Assembly (NCBI GenBank): GCA_958430865.1
Contig: CAUDNR010004067.1
Location: forward strand, 1 to 64,000
Reading direction: 5' to 3'
Origin: Entrophospora sp. SA101
Taxonomy: Eukaryota > Glomeromycota > Glomeromycetes > Entrophosporales > Entrophosporaceae
DNA: 64,000 bases
Shown here piece after piece: positions 34,694 to 48,678 of this stretch (positions are counted from its first letter, which is position 1; each line of letters opens with the position of its first letter). Below the pieces are notes generated by a model. It ran no database searches, was not told the origin of the DNA, and worked only from the letters and a program-made list of their open reading frames with translations. Position numbers and translations under genes: made by a program.

Positions 34694-36112
34694 CAGTCAG
34701 GGATCTTTCCAAATCTGGAATGTGGCTAATACAAAACAATTTCGATAAAAGTAGAATTTATGACGTCATAATTTATATAGAAAAGTTTTTTATTTTGATT
34801 TGAACCCAAATGTGGCACAGCATCAATATTAGTAATTAAAATTGATATTAATATTAAATGACAATTATAAGATGTCAGAGCATTGTCAATGAAAAAACGA
34901 TTCGATAATGAAAATTTCAATATGTATTAATTATCGGAAAAATCCAAACGTTGATGCACACATACGCTGCCTTTGTATGAAAGTTCAATAAACAATTATA
35001 AAAATTATAAAAATTATGCAAATTTTGATTCTCCAATAATATTATTATTAATACTTCTCCTTAAAGTTCCTTTTGATTTTTGTAATCGTTATTGTTCTCT
35101 TCATCCTGTATTTATTTATTTTTTCTTGAGACGTTTATCATCACATTCCTATTTATTATATAAAAAATATATATTAGTAAAAATTTATTCTCTGAAATGC
35201 ATTCTAATCCATCAACTTTTCCTCATACCTCATTTAAGAGATTGTTATAATCTACACACTCATTTCTGAATTCTTTAATATTAGACCATAATATCGTGGA
35301 AATGTTTCTTTCCTGTAGTATGTTCCCACATAATAATACCAAACCTATAAATATCTGATTCCCATTAATATCGTATGAAAAAATATTATCACTGTGTAAT
35401 CATGATAGTGTAATTTTTTTCATGAACTTCCTTTAATCTAATATAATAGTAATAAATAAACAAGTATATATATATAGCGTTAATCATTTTAGTATGTTAA
35501 TTAAAAAATAATAATAATAATAATAATAAATTATTAATGGGTGATTGATTATTTAATCGATTAACCTTTTATTCTTTCTAATTCTGATAAATATGTTGAT
35601 CTGATGAGGTACAAGAGATTGTTGAAGAGACGAGTGATCACAGGAGAGTTGGTGTTTGGAAGTTAGATGTCTGCAAAGGTCGAAGGAAATTATTGCTTAA
35701 AAATATTTGATTCTAAGACCTCCATGGAAGAAATGATTTTCTAAAGATCCTATCAATAAAGACAATTCTCAGAAATAGTTAGTAAAATAGTTTATACGTT
35801 TTGTTACCAAGCTTCCAGATGCATGTTTCCAACGTTGATTAAGTTTTGTTTCGCAACAAATTTGAACTATTGGTAGGTAAATTTCTCTATTTTAAGTAAA
35901 AGAACATTTTGAGCAAATTCGTGGATTAAGAAAAACGGTGAGTGGATTAAGAAAGTATAAATATAAAAGCACTTATTTCAATTATTATAATGGAAGTTTT
36001 TTCAAAGGTCACAAAGGTCACGTTAAATCATTTGTAACATATAAAACATATAATGAATTGATCGACAAAGTGGCGTATATTACATTTCCAGATTTGGAAA
36101 GATCCCTGACTG
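34694..36112. mobile_element. TIR element, 1.4 kb, TA target site, with kinase fragment
   Basis: Both ends begin CAGTCAGGGATCTTTCCAAA and match for 27 bases (through TCTGGAA), with weaker similarity beyond. TA flanks both sides (34692-34693 and 36113-36114). No transposase is visible. The interior holds a minus-strand piece of a protein kinase at 35281-35364 and otherwise AT-rich sequence. It is a non-autonomous Tc1/mariner-type element that may have captured a host gene fragment. It ends 257 bases before duplicon B. Confidence 0.72.
35281..35364 (-). pseudogene. Protein kinase fragment (subdomain IX region)
   Basis: The minus strand reads WESDIYRFGIIMWEHTTGKK and HFHDI between stops. This matches the SDIYSFGxxMWE...GxxPF motif of tyrosine-kinase-like kinases, an expanded family in AM fungi. 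Only 27 codons survive, with no catalytic loop, so it is a decayed fragment. Confidence 0.6.
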
Positions 36113-36275
36113 TAATATGAATAATATCACTCCGGATTTTCGGGGTTATTGATCAGCGAATTAAGGTCAAATTCGCATTCCGGTGACAGTATGAAGTAAT
36201 AAATGCTATTAAACCAATTTGGATATTTGAATTTGAACAAGTTTTTGAATTCAGATATAACAAACACTTGCTCAC

Positions 36276-36557
36276 CTATGTTAAGTTAGGTAGTAAATTA
36301 TTTCCCTTCCAATTTTCTTTTCTTCCTAAATTCTTCATGATTTTGTGGCAAAGTTCTTTACTGGTTATGATTTTTCTTTCTTCTTGGTAAATTTCATAAG
36401 TGATCCTTTCTTTTCTTAGATAAGCTTCCAGTGTTTGAGTGTCATTTATTTTAAAAATATAAGGAGCAATTTTTTCACCTTGTTCCTTCTTCAAAATACT
36501 TCTAATGGTGCTATAATTCTTGGGTTCCATAGTAGAACTGATATAAATGAGTTTCAT
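36276..36557 (-). CDS. Unrecognised 93-aa ORF across the B breakpoint
   Basis: It shares residues 1-64 exactly with the ORF at 1016-1282, then continues with a different tail (TSKELCHKIMKNLGRKENWK to LLPNLT). The change falls at ~36370, the left edge of duplicon B. The tail here looks more protein-like than that of copy A, so this may be the ancestral form, but this is inference. No family is recognised. Confidence 0.35.
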   Translation of the reverse strand: MKLIYISSTMEPKNYSTIRSILKKEQGEKIAPYIFKINDTQTLEAYLRKERITYEIYQEERKIITSKELCHKIMKNLGRKENWKGNNLLPNLT

Positions 36558-36742
36558 CTTAACTATTTTTATACAGGGATAATTCTATATATCACTTAAG
36601 GTAACAAATTGGACTGTTAAATTATAATTACAATGCAATTGTGATAATAATGACTAAATTTTGATCCCTGAAATCCTTGGTAATACCAATGTTCACTTTG
36701 TCTGGTTTTGTTGCAGCATGCCCCATTTTATATAATATATAT

Positions 36743-38771
36743 ATGGATATACTAAAACATCGCTCTGTTCAAACGCAATCAATTCAAAAGATTGCAAATT
36801 CTATTGCAAAAAATCCAGGAAATGCTAAAACGCGCATTAATGGTGGAATTGAACCTTCTTTTCTGGAACAACTGTGGTCATTTATAACACCAGAACATAC
36901 TGGGGTAGTTTCTTTGCATGCAGTCAATAAACTAATCTCTCTTGTAACTATAGGTGCTATACCATGGGAAGAAACTTTGAATCATTTGACAGATTTGTTA
37001 TCAACATCTTCAGGCGACTCAAAATTTCATAACGTTATAATTACAGGAATAACGGATCTTCTAATTAATCATTTAGATGGAAATATTGATTCAGTAGAAT
37101 ATAAATCACCGTTCAATAGTAGGGCAAGAAATTATGAAGGGAAAATAGATCACCCTTTTATTATTGTTGCTAATTCTGATATTATTAAACTAGAAGAAAC
37201 ATGGTTAATATTGATTTCACATTTAGAAAGGATTTTTGATTTGTCAAGAGTAAAGTTTTCAGCATCACAACATATCATGAAAGAAAAGAGATCATTACAT
37301 TATTTAATAAACTGTCTTGAAATGATGAAACCTTTCCTAGATTTTGTTATATTAAATGGCTTACAACAACATAATAAAAACTACCGGTCTTTAACTATTA
37401 TACAACTGCTGATTCGATTAATGTATAAATATGGAATTTATGAGATATTTATCAAGACTTTGATGAATTATTTACTTTCAATAACACAAAGTTTATCATT
37501 TATTGATGATAATGTGAATACTTATATTATCATACAATCACTTGTGCAAATAATAAATATCAATAATAAAACCAATTCTATTCTTAATGAATGTTCATCA
37601 AATTTGCTTAATCAAATGTTTAATATCACTTGTGATTTAATCAACAACGATGACAATCTATCAATAACAACAACAAACAATTATATTCCTCTAATTTATC
37701 AACTATTAATATTAGATGATGGAAAAATCCGTAATATTATTCCAACGTCAAACTTCAATCTTGTATGGGCATCTTTATCTTATTTATTATTGATCACTCA
37801 ATCATTTGATGATCAAAATTTGATATTAAAAATTATGGATAAGTTAATTGAAGAAAACTTGAAAGTATTAAATATCAGCAATAGTGACAGTGATAACAGC
37901 GATGGTAATATTAGCATTAATAGTAATATTATTAATATAGCAATATTACCATTATTTCAAGTCATTGCAGATTTAGAAAAAGGAGAAATCAGAAATTTAG
38001 CAATGGTAATTCTTTTCAGATTACAAAAATTTCAAAATTTAAAAATTAATCAAAATTTTTTATCTAAAGAGGTAATTATCACAATAATTAATATAAAATG
38101 ATAACAATGACATAATAACAATAACAATAATAATAATAATAATAATAATAGATTTCCAATTCGTCAAATATAACAGGAAATCTTGCAAAGTTATCATCAG
38201 AAATATATAATTTATCATCATCAACTTTTCAAAATAAAAAAATTCAAAAGTCTAATAACACACAGATTAATTTATTGTTTCACATTCCATATTTATTTCA
38301 TGAAAACGACACAAGTAAAATTGAAGCTTTGGATTATCTTACATCAGTAATAACTGAAGATATGCAAATGGCAAAATCATTAAAATTGCCAATATTTTTG
38401 TTATTATTATACATTCTAAGGAATGATATTTCATCATCTATTCATCTTCATATCTTGTATGATTCTTTACCATCATTAATCACAAGAAACGATCCAATTA
38501 TCACAACTAAAATTTTTAAAGTTATCACTAATATTATGCAAGAGGAAGAGTTAAATTTAAATAATAATGATGGTATTTATTATTATAAATTATCAACAAT
38601 TGGTATAAGGGTTTTATTTAAATGCTGGAAAAGACAAAAAAGATGTTGGGAAGCTTTAATATCTGTGATAAGTAATTGGGTAGAAGATAGACTACTTAAG
38701 ACTTCAATTGATATTAAAAGGGAAGATTTTGAACTGGAAATATCAATACTGAGTACTATCAGGTTTGTTAT

Positions 38772-38805
<34 letters not shown>

Positions 38806-41800
38806 ACACGTGTGTATTTATATATATTTATAAAATTTATAAAATTTATTTATTATTATTAATAGAGATATTTGTAAGATAGATGCAGTAAATTATTCTG
38901 AAGAATTAATTCCTTTAATATCAAGTTTACTTCAATCAACAATATTACATCCAATTAGTTTATGTTTAGTAATTGACACTTTAAATACATGTATTGAGGC
39001 CAATGCTGCAGATATTTATGAAGGTTTATTATCATGACTATGACTATTATGATTATGATTGGTTTGATTTACTAACAATAAATATATTAATTATTTCAAT
39101 TTTTCATTATAATAGTTTGGAATAAATTCATTATTTATATTGCAGAAATTGTGAAAATAAATAAAATTTCAAATTTACAAGTAATTAGTATGTTATGTAA
39201 TTTTTATCAATTGGTAGCGAAACATGATGATGGTAACTTTCTTTTATATATAAATTACATTATTTAATAATAATGATAACAATAACAATATTTTTGTTTT
39301 ATTTAGATTGTGAAGAATATGAAGAACTTAAGAATGAGGTTTTATCAAAACACATGTATCCATTAATTTCTACTGGAGAGGCCCCAAATAGCTTAAAAGA
39401 TAAAGAAAATGACAATGTTGATGATGAACAAGAGAAAAAAAAACCTTTTGAGTTTCAAAAAAATCAAGAGATTTTAAAATGCGCATTAAAAGCATTATCA
39501 TTTTTTTCTGCAACTTGTATCCTTTCAACAATTTTTTCCAAGCAACCAAAGATTATTGTTAATCAAATAAGTCATTCTAAATATTTAAGTCAGATTGATG
39601 AATGGAAATTTGTGCTGAGTAATTTGATTTCTTATGAAATTGAAAATATGAGTCGTACATTATTCAAAGGTAGAACCAAATTTACTGGAAAAGGGATAGG
39701 AGGAGCGGAAGACAGAAGAGATGAAGATGAAGATGAAAAGAAATTACAAAAAGTTAAAGGTAGTTTGTTTTCAATCAGTTCAAAAATTATTGAATCATGG
39801 GAAAGTGGAAAGGTTGTGCCAGGATTAAGAGTTGGCTATTCATTAGCAACATTAAATTTTTTCGAATAATCATTACCATTATCATCCTCAACAATGATAC
39901 TTGATAAAGAAGAGCAACAAAAAAAAGATGACCTTGTAAATAAAATAGAATTTATAAAATCAACTAAATTTTATAAATTGTTGATGAATGTAATTCAAGA
40001 TGTTAATTTAACAGATCATTGGATGATTAGAATTGGTGTGATTGCTGAATGGACTAAATTTTTTGAAAATGGCTTACAAGAAATTTTTTCAATAACAATT
40101 AACAGTCAAAATAATTTTGATTTTAATAATGAAGAAGAAATAATAAATATTTTAAAAGATGATTTGATTAAGTTATTATCTGAAACTAGTGTTCCCACCA
40201 TATTTCAAAATGTTATATTTGCAATTACCGGTATTTAAATATAAATATAGATAAAATATTTATTTATTTAATAATAATAATAATAATATTTGTTGCTATT
40301 ACAATTACTATTTTTTAGGTCTATGCTTAGCTTTGAGATCACTTAATAATGTATCAAAAGAGCAATATGCTGCAAATATTTTAAGATGTTTAAGAGATAA
40401 TTATTTTGTTGATGGATCATTTCAAGACACTGTTGAAAAACATGAAAATCAAGATATAAGCTTGATTACAAGTGATGAAGTACAATTTAGTGTTATGATT
40501 TCTTTAGGATATTTAACAACCTTGGTACTGATGGATGAAAGATTTACACAAGAAATTATTAATTTGTTGGTTTCAAAATTAATTGATGATGATAAGAGGT
40601 AAAGAAAATTTTTCTTTTGTAAAAAGATAATATATTATTATAAATATTAATATAAATATATCTTTATATGTTTATATTAAGCTCAATATTTGTTTGGACA
40701 TTATTTGGAGCAGGTTATGCTATAGGGGTTATTTTATTTCAACAGGCATCATTTCCCACTAGAACTCCTGAAATGGAAAATAATTGTTCACAAACAATTC
40801 AATTCCTTGAAGAATATTTTTTTCAATCAAATAATAACCCAGAAACAGAATCACCAGTATTATTGATTGATTCATATTTAGGTTTTATGCTTGGATTATC
40901 AGGGGTTAATCATGAAGAAGTTAAAGAAGTCAAGACAATTTATCAAAAAGCATTATCTGATTTAAAAAAGTTTGTCGAGTTAAATGGAAAAGTTGAAAAT
41001 GATCATAAGCGGCGGATTTTAGGTTCAGCTTGGTTTGTTGCATTTTCAAAATTTGAAAGATATGATGAAAATATTATTGAACTTTTTGAAAAATTAACAA
41101 GTGTTACCACATCAAAGGTATAATTTTAATTACACACACACACACACACACACACATATGAATATTTATATTATTATTATTTATTATAGGGAGAATGGAC
41201 TGGATATGATGTTCATTTTACTCAAACTTATTGTTATGTATTACAAACTGTTCTATTAATCATACCAATAAGAGCAATATTACCTAATTTACAGAAATTT
41301 AATGCCCAATTGAGCTCTCAAATAGAAGTTCTTTCATCACCAGGATCTAATTCTAAAAAACGTCAGAATGCAATTTTGGCTTTAGGTTCTTTATCAGGGG
41401 TGATATATCCACACAATTTTTTTTATGAAAAGGCCAATTCATATTTGTTTAAATCTAGACCATTTACAGTGATCAATCAAGTATTGGATACATTAAAAAA
41501 TATAGCAGGTGTACCATCATCATCACCATCTAGTACTGTTTTTGCTGGAGCAGCAGAAATAATGATTAAAGATGTGAAAGGTGCAAGGCTGGCAGCTATT
41601 ATTTTGGGCAAGATGACACAAAGTGTTGATAAACTTTTAGTTGAAAGTAATGATGTTCTAATAAAATCAGTATCAAAAAATATTGCTGACACAGAACCTA
41701 AAAACTATTCTAGATTACCTAATTCAAGCTATTTGAAATTTTTATTTGTAGCATTAACAGATGTAACAGATATTTTTTCAAGTAAAAGTCGCTATGTATA

Positions 41801-43584
41801 TATGAATTCTCCAGAATCTACTATATCAATAGAATCAGCACAATTGTTTTTTTCAACACTTATGAATGTCAATCAAGTTTTTCCACCAGTAAATTGGTTC
41901 CCCTTACTTGTAGAATTTAATAAACCAAACTTTAAACAATTTAAATTGCATATTGAAAGTATTAAGTTTGCAATAAAATATTGTGATTGGTCAGCATCTT
42001 TAACAGAATACCTTATGTATGTATTAATGAAATTCCCTGATATTCAAGTTATATCTGATGATGGTGATGATTTTAATAGTGGTGACTTAGGATTTGAAGA
42101 GATACTTGTTAATGATGGAATTGCTAAAATTTTACAACTTTATGGATTTGAAAAAAATGAAAATGACATAATTACAGAAATCAAAAGGCCAACAACATCT
42201 TCATCATCTTCAGTTGCTATTAAGCAAAGGCGAGGAATCAATGACATTTTAAAAAAATCAACAATTCATGATTCTCGTCTTTTAGAAATCTTTGATGTTT
42301 TATTTGAAAAGTTATTTGAAAAAGTGGAAAATAAATATTTAAAAATTATTAAGGTTTTTGAATCAAATAATATTTTGCAAATTATTTATTTTTTATGAAT
42401 TATTGTATATCTAATCTTTCTATTTATTATGTATTGTAGGGATTACAGATAAAATTTCTAAGAACGATAAATTATTATATTCCATCAAATGACAAAACAT
42501 CCAACACTGAAGATTATTTGACCATAACCCAACAAGAATTAATTAAACGATTAAAAAAACATTTCTACAATTTTAAAATATCAGATTTGAAAGAACAAGA
42601 TGTTTACATAATACAACTGTTTACAAAAACTTGTATGTTTTCTAATGATGATATTATAAAAGGTGATCAGTTGTATGAAAATGAGGAAGAATTCAAGAAA
42701 TATGTTGTAACAATTTGTACAATGGTCCAATTGAATCGTGTAGATTCAAAATATCTTATAAATTTATTACAAGAAAGTTTAGTAATGATAGCAAAACAAA
42801 ATCAAGAAAAAGATGATGATTATGATGGAAATGATATGATGGAAATGATGGAGTCACACTCATCTAATAACAAAAATATTTTAATATTTTCATGGATTCT
42901 TTTTACCATCCATTTTGACATATTCAATAATACTAAAAAATCAAACAAAAAAAAAATCTTGAGATCAAAATTAGAATGGCTTGTCAACTTGATGGATGTT
43001 TTGATTATAGTAACCAATTCTCCTAATCAAGAATCATCATCAATTAACAAAATATGGTATTATGGCATTAATTTGGTGATGAATGGTTTAATTAATTTAA
43101 GTTGGTGTGAAGATGATGTTAACATTGATAATATTATTGATGGTAATAATGGTGGTGCTACTACCCTTGCTAATGCTATGATCAATTCATGTTTTATTGA
43201 TTGTCAGATATTTGATGAGAATTTTATGAGAATTTTCAATAATCCTGTTATTGTGAAACAACTTCCAAATTTAATTATCAAAGAAATTCAACAATCAGTT
43301 GATATGGATGATAATGGGTTTAACACATTAAATGAAAAGGTAGAAAATTATTTTTGCATTTTTTTTTTTTTCTAGAAAACTTAAAATTAAATTCTTTATA
43401 TTAATCCGAATTTTCTCTCAAAAAATTTCAGGTAACTAAAAGATTTCTACAGTTATTTGAAAATTTGAGGAAAGATAAGGCAAACGAGGCAAGCCATATA
43501 TTTTGGGAAATTTTAAATAGATTGAGATCACCTAAAATCGGGCTTATTTCAGATAATGAAAGTTGGGTATTATTTGAATATTAA
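36743..43584 (+). pseudogene. FOCAD: Focadhesin homologue, copy B, with a nonsense codon
   Basis: The exons mirror copy A: 36743-38071, 38152-38762, 38866-39023, 39146-39232, 39307-40230, 40319-40598, 40682-41117, 41190-42353, 42440-43339 and 43432-43584. There is no tandem duplication, so intron 8 is the short original form. A single C-to-A change at 39868 turns a TCA serine codon (TCA in copies A and C) into TAA, codon 916 of 2013. As written, the protein would lose its C-terminal half, including the PPVNW region, and the mRNA would be a nonsense-mediated-decay target. Everything else is open. It could be a sequencing error; a single base decides between gene and pseudogene. Confidence 0.75.
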
Positions 43585-44343
43585 AACAAGTTTATGAATA
43601 TGTGAATGCAATGTGAACTTTTAATTATCATTATTATTTAAAAAAAGTAGGTCAAGAGATTTGTTTAAAATTAGAATTTGTTTCAGTAATAAAGATTATT
43701 ATTATATTTTAAGAAATGGTCAAATCTTTTTTCAATTAATTGTGATAAAACAATCAATCAAAAGTGCAATAATTCCCTAATTCCAACAAAAAAAACTAAT
43801 GTCTATTAAGCAATAATAGTCATGGTTTGAATATCCACAATCAATTTAAATGATGGATTTGGTTCATGCAAGGGTTAGACGATGGTTTTAACGTGGTTTA
43901 ATCCAGATAATTCAGTTATTGGTGTTTATAACGAAGAAACTTTTAATAAATAAAGCTTGAGCGCAACTTTGTTTTGCATAAAATTTCACAAAAAGCACAT
44001 ACTAATTACTAATTCCAGATAAAGTGTCCAATCAAATTCGAAGTGAATTTTAACTAACTCGAATCAAATCAATCCATCGGAGCTTTAATCATATTAATAT
44101 TTGTGCTACTGCTCAAAAATCAAAAATTGTTAATCTCCTTTATTTTTATTTCTATTTCAAACAATTTCATAATAATAATTAAAATCTACTACAACATCAG
44201 AAAAAATTTTCATTCAAATGTTTTTTTGATTCAAAAAAAAAAGAATTAAAGTATTATTATTTATCATAAATAAAAAATAGTAAAACCCACTTTTCCTTTT
44301 CTCACTTTTTACAAATTTTTCTAAATCAAACATGTATATATAC
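43585..44343. other. Convergent intergenic region, copy B
   Basis: Counterpart of 8949-9707. No feature beyond two convergent 3' flanks is visible. Confidence 0.5.
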
Positions 44344-47169
44344 TTAAAAAACTTCAACTCCTTCATTAGCGTAACTCTCTTCGTCATCATCTACAGAATC
44401 TCCTTCATTCTCGTCGTCGTCATCATCATCATCATTATTGTTGTTGTTGTGTGCTTTTAGATTTTTTTTACTGAATAAATCCTTTTCCATTTTTTTTAAA
44501 TCCTTCATAGCTGTACGATACTCTTTACATAATGATCTTAATTTTTCCTCTGCTTCCTCATAAAGCTTCTCTTTGGCTTTTTTATCAAGATCAGGATCTT
44601 TAAAATTGAATCTGGAAAGATTCGTTCGCGCTTCTTCACTCAAATTTTCGATTGATATTTGTGGAATGAGTGGAATTTCTATTTTAAATGCATCCGTTGA
44701 ATAATTATTATGTTCTTCTTCAAACAATTCTAAATTATCATGAAAAAATAATAATAATAAAATTATAATAATTATTGTTTGTCTTCTATAATCCATCAAT
44801 GATGCATATATATATATACCTTCAATTGTAACATCTGAATACGTTTCAGTTTTGGAATCTTCATCCATCAAATCAATTTCTGAAGTGTGTCGCAGCTTAC
44901 GAGATTTTGGCGCGATGTAATAGGCGGAATTATGATGAGTAGTAATCTTGGTAACATTTTCAAATTCAGATTTAAGTGAAATGCTACTATGATTTCGTTT
45001 CATAGATTTACGATTATAAGATTCTTTTTTATGATTATGTATGTCCATCGTCGAAACTGAAGTATTGTCGTCATCACCGTCAACACCAACATCGTCATCA
45101 TCATCAGAATTACAATTAAACTTTTTAATATTATTCAATTCATTGGTAGTATTTACAGAATATGAGAAAGTTGTTGATGATGACGACGATGACGATGATG
45201 ACGATGACGATGATGATGATTTTAAGTAAGCATTTTTGCCTTTATTATTTGAAGTGCGTGATGATTCTTTGTTGTTACTGTTAAGTTGGTGCGTATTAGC
45301 TGATTTGGATGAGTGACGATTGTGATCATTGTTGTTACAATTTGATTTGTTTTTAATTTGTCGAATTGATGATGGAGGCGTGATATCAGAAAACCTTTTG
45401 GTTTGTATGCTGTCTTTATTTTTATATTTTTTATTATTTGGTTTAGATGCTGCAAATGACCTACTTATCGCCCTATTATTTGTAGTAGTAGCAATAATTC
45501 TGCGGTTAGTTACCGACCGTTTGTTATCTTTCGTTTTTCCAAGTGGATTTTTCCAATAATCCCATTGAAAACTTTTAGATGGTTCGCCATTATTTTTTAT
45601 GCATTTGAGAGCTCTCTTAACTCCAATATGATCAAGAAATCCTTTTTTTTTTACAAAAGTCAAGTAAGGCTCATCACCCAACATGAAATGCTTTAATCCT
45701 TTATGCTCTACTACAGAACTTTTTAAAATTATAAATTAAGAAAAAAAATACATCAAATTAATATATGAATATATGAATTGTGCACATACTATGTCATATC
45801 CTCGAAATATTTTACAAGAAAATTTCCTTCTAGTAACAAATGATCAATATCACAATCAAAATCCATGCTCTCGTCAAGTTCGTCATTTGGAACAATCTAG
45901 GTTTTTTAAAAAAAAAAATAGTGAATCACAAGTTTTAAAATTCAAATAATCTGATAATTCAAATAATATAGAAAATTACCATTGCAGGCCACCAAAAGCC
46001 AGCATTTTTATCCAAAGGATCAACTGTGTATATATATATAAATGCGTGAGTGAGTATATTCTATTAATTCAAACAATAACATTATATACTTGAATAAAAA
46101 AGAATATTACCAAAAACGACATCTCTTCCTTTAAAATCTTGTACCAATGATTCATTACTATTCAATGTTTCTTTTGAATGACGCAATGATTTTCTAGAAG
46201 GTTTGCTAGGTTGAATAATGACTCTTTTTGTTCTTAAGGTTCTTGTAATTTTAGGTGATTCTGTTTATTGTTATTAATATTTTAGAGAATGGCTTATGTT
46301 AGTAAATTCGACACAATAAAATCTGAATAAATATGTACATTACCTTCTTCTTCCAACTCCTCCTGTATTTCCTCTGCTTCCTCATCTTGTTCTTCTTCAT
46401 TAGAGTTAAAATCGTAATGAGATTTGGATTGAGATCTATTGCGAAAATTAGTTTTTCGCACATGATTTTTATTCCTTTCTTCTTCCTCTACCACTTCTTC
46501 ACTTTCTTCTTCATGTATATATTTGCCAGTTTTAGACTTTACGCTTGTTTTGGTTTGAGATAATTTATTACGAAATTTAGGTTGTGGTTTATTTACATAT
46601 TCTTTTTCTTCCGCGCCTTCTTGCTCCTCCTCATTATCTAATTCCTCCTTTTCATCCTCGCCTTCGTTGTCAGCTTTGAGTTTTTCAAAATTTTTTAAAT
46701 GAGATCTATTACGAGATTCAAATTTTTGCTTATTTATAATCTTAATTTCTTTATTTTTTTCTTCTTCGTCTTGCTTTTCTTCAGTATCATTTTCCTCATC
46801 CATATCATTTTGCACATGGCTATTTACAACACCATTCATTTGATCATCAATTTGACTATCTTGGAAATCAATTTGTAGCTTTTTTTGTGTTGATATAACA
46901 CTAACGCTAGAATTAATAATAGTGTTAGAACTGGCAGTAATAATATTAATTTCATCCACAACTTCTTCTTTATCCAGTTCTATCAACGATTGTTCAACGA
47001 GAGTAGAATCGTCGTCATCGTCGCCGTCGTCGTCGCCGTCATCGCCTTCGTCAAGATTTTTATCGGCATTATCTTTTAGAAGATCATCCTCAGTTTCAAT
47101 TATTTCGGAATTGTTGTTATCGAAAATAGTTTTATTATTACTCTTTTGTTTTTTATTTTTCTGCTTCAT
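44344..47169 (-). CDS. PWWP-domain nuclear protein, copy B, 6 exons
   Basis: The model is the same as copy A shifted by 34636: 47169-46344, 46260-46111, 46023-45980, 45896-45790, 45718-44820 and 44729-44344, giving 803 aa. I found no difference from copy A, including in the Ser- and Asp-coding repeat tracts, which usually vary quickly. That argues for very recent duplication or assembly redundancy. Domain content: acidic N-terminus, PWWP-like core around W336-W337-P338, Ser-rich linker, acidic tail. Confidence 0.72.
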
Positions 47170-47398
47170 TTCATTAGATTTAAGGGTTTTTTTATTTCGT
47201 AAACTAATAATAATTAACAAGAGACAAAAAAATAATTTTAAATTAGGTTCAAGAGTATATATTTAGACATTAAGATAAAATTATAATGATATTTTTGGAA
47301 TGAATAAGCAATAGATGTGTATTTATGTGTGTGGTTGGGCGTGTATGTATACAATATTTAAAAAATAGCTTTATTATTTTTTGAAGAACAATAATTAA

Positions 47399-47781
47399 TT
47401 ACTTTTTAATTGATCCTTGTGAATTTTCAGTTTCTTCGGGATGTGGTTGAATGGGTGGTATGGAGGCACCTGTGTGGAAGAACTCACGACGAAGACGCTC
47501 GTTTGTGCAATACCACAATTTACCGGTACCGTTCTTTTTTAATAATAAAAAATTAATTTGAGCAAAGTAATAATAAATAAGTAAAAAGAGAGAAAAAATA
47601 TAAAAATTTTTTTTTGGTAAAAAGTTATTTATGAAAATAAATAATTTTAGATAATGATAATAACAAAATTTGTATGTGAATAATATGAATAATTTTTATA
47701 ATTTTTTAGTTTTTATAATAATAATAATAGGATTAGAAAAAATAATTTAAAACGTACTGGCGAAGACGTCACAGTGGTCAT
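47399..47781 (-). CDS. Small two-exon protein of 52 aa, copy B
   Basis: Exons 47781-47758 and 47533-47399 match copy A exactly. The TA microsatellite just upstream is 2 bp longer than in A, the only change near this gene. The family is not recognised. Confidence 0.5.
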
Positions 47782-47805
47782 GACTGTGCTCAAAGAGAGA
47801 TTCTT

Positions 47806-47841
<36 letters not shown>

Positions 47842-48678
47842 TTGTATTTGAAATAATAAATCATTAATACTATTATTATTATTATTATTGTAATGAAATT
47901 CGATAATAAAGAACAAAAATATCTAATAGTATATATATGAGAAAATACCTTTTTTTTTTTGAAAAAGAAAAGTTGAAAAAAAATGATCCCAATATTTATA
48001 TTACTGGTTGATGAAAAACATGATTGGCCAGTTGGATTTTTCGTACAACGATCCCGGGGCACACTAAAAACTCCGTTCTTTATTTTGATTGGATAAAAAT
48101 ATGACTATCCTATACTAAAAAGGAGAGGTGTAAGAGCCACCCAACTTATTGGGAATCAAAAAAGAAATATTAATGTTAATACATATATATATTAAATTTA
48201 TTTAAGGGAGGATTAAAAAGGATAGATTTTTGAAGATTATCGATAATCTTGAAAATAATCCAAATTTGATTGTGAATCATGTTTCTAATTTTTGAATTAA
48301 AAAATTGAGATTTAAAATTGGTTTGTTTTTTTTACATGCGCGACAATTTCAAAAAAATTATATTGAATATTGTTACACGGAATCAAAGATTAAAAAAAAA
48401 AAAGACCCAAATTTTTGATGTCATTTTATTACAAAAGAAAAAACCAAGTTCATTGGTTTGTGAGGATTAGTGTTGACAATTTCCCGGTTTACTATGTATC
48501 AGTATTTTCAATAATAGACTTCCTTGGCCAGCAAGTAATGACAATAATAAGAATCAAGCTGATTTATTTTATTAGGGTAGGGAAAAAAGAAAAAAAATGA
48601 TATAAGATGTATGCATATAAACCTACCCTATAATATGATATTTATAAAAAAATATATACTATGAATATTGAAAATTTT

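Noticed and set aside
35938..36120. 60-codon ORF ending at the right TIR
   Set aside because: It reads into the terminal repeat, has no homologous motif and is probably fortuitous.
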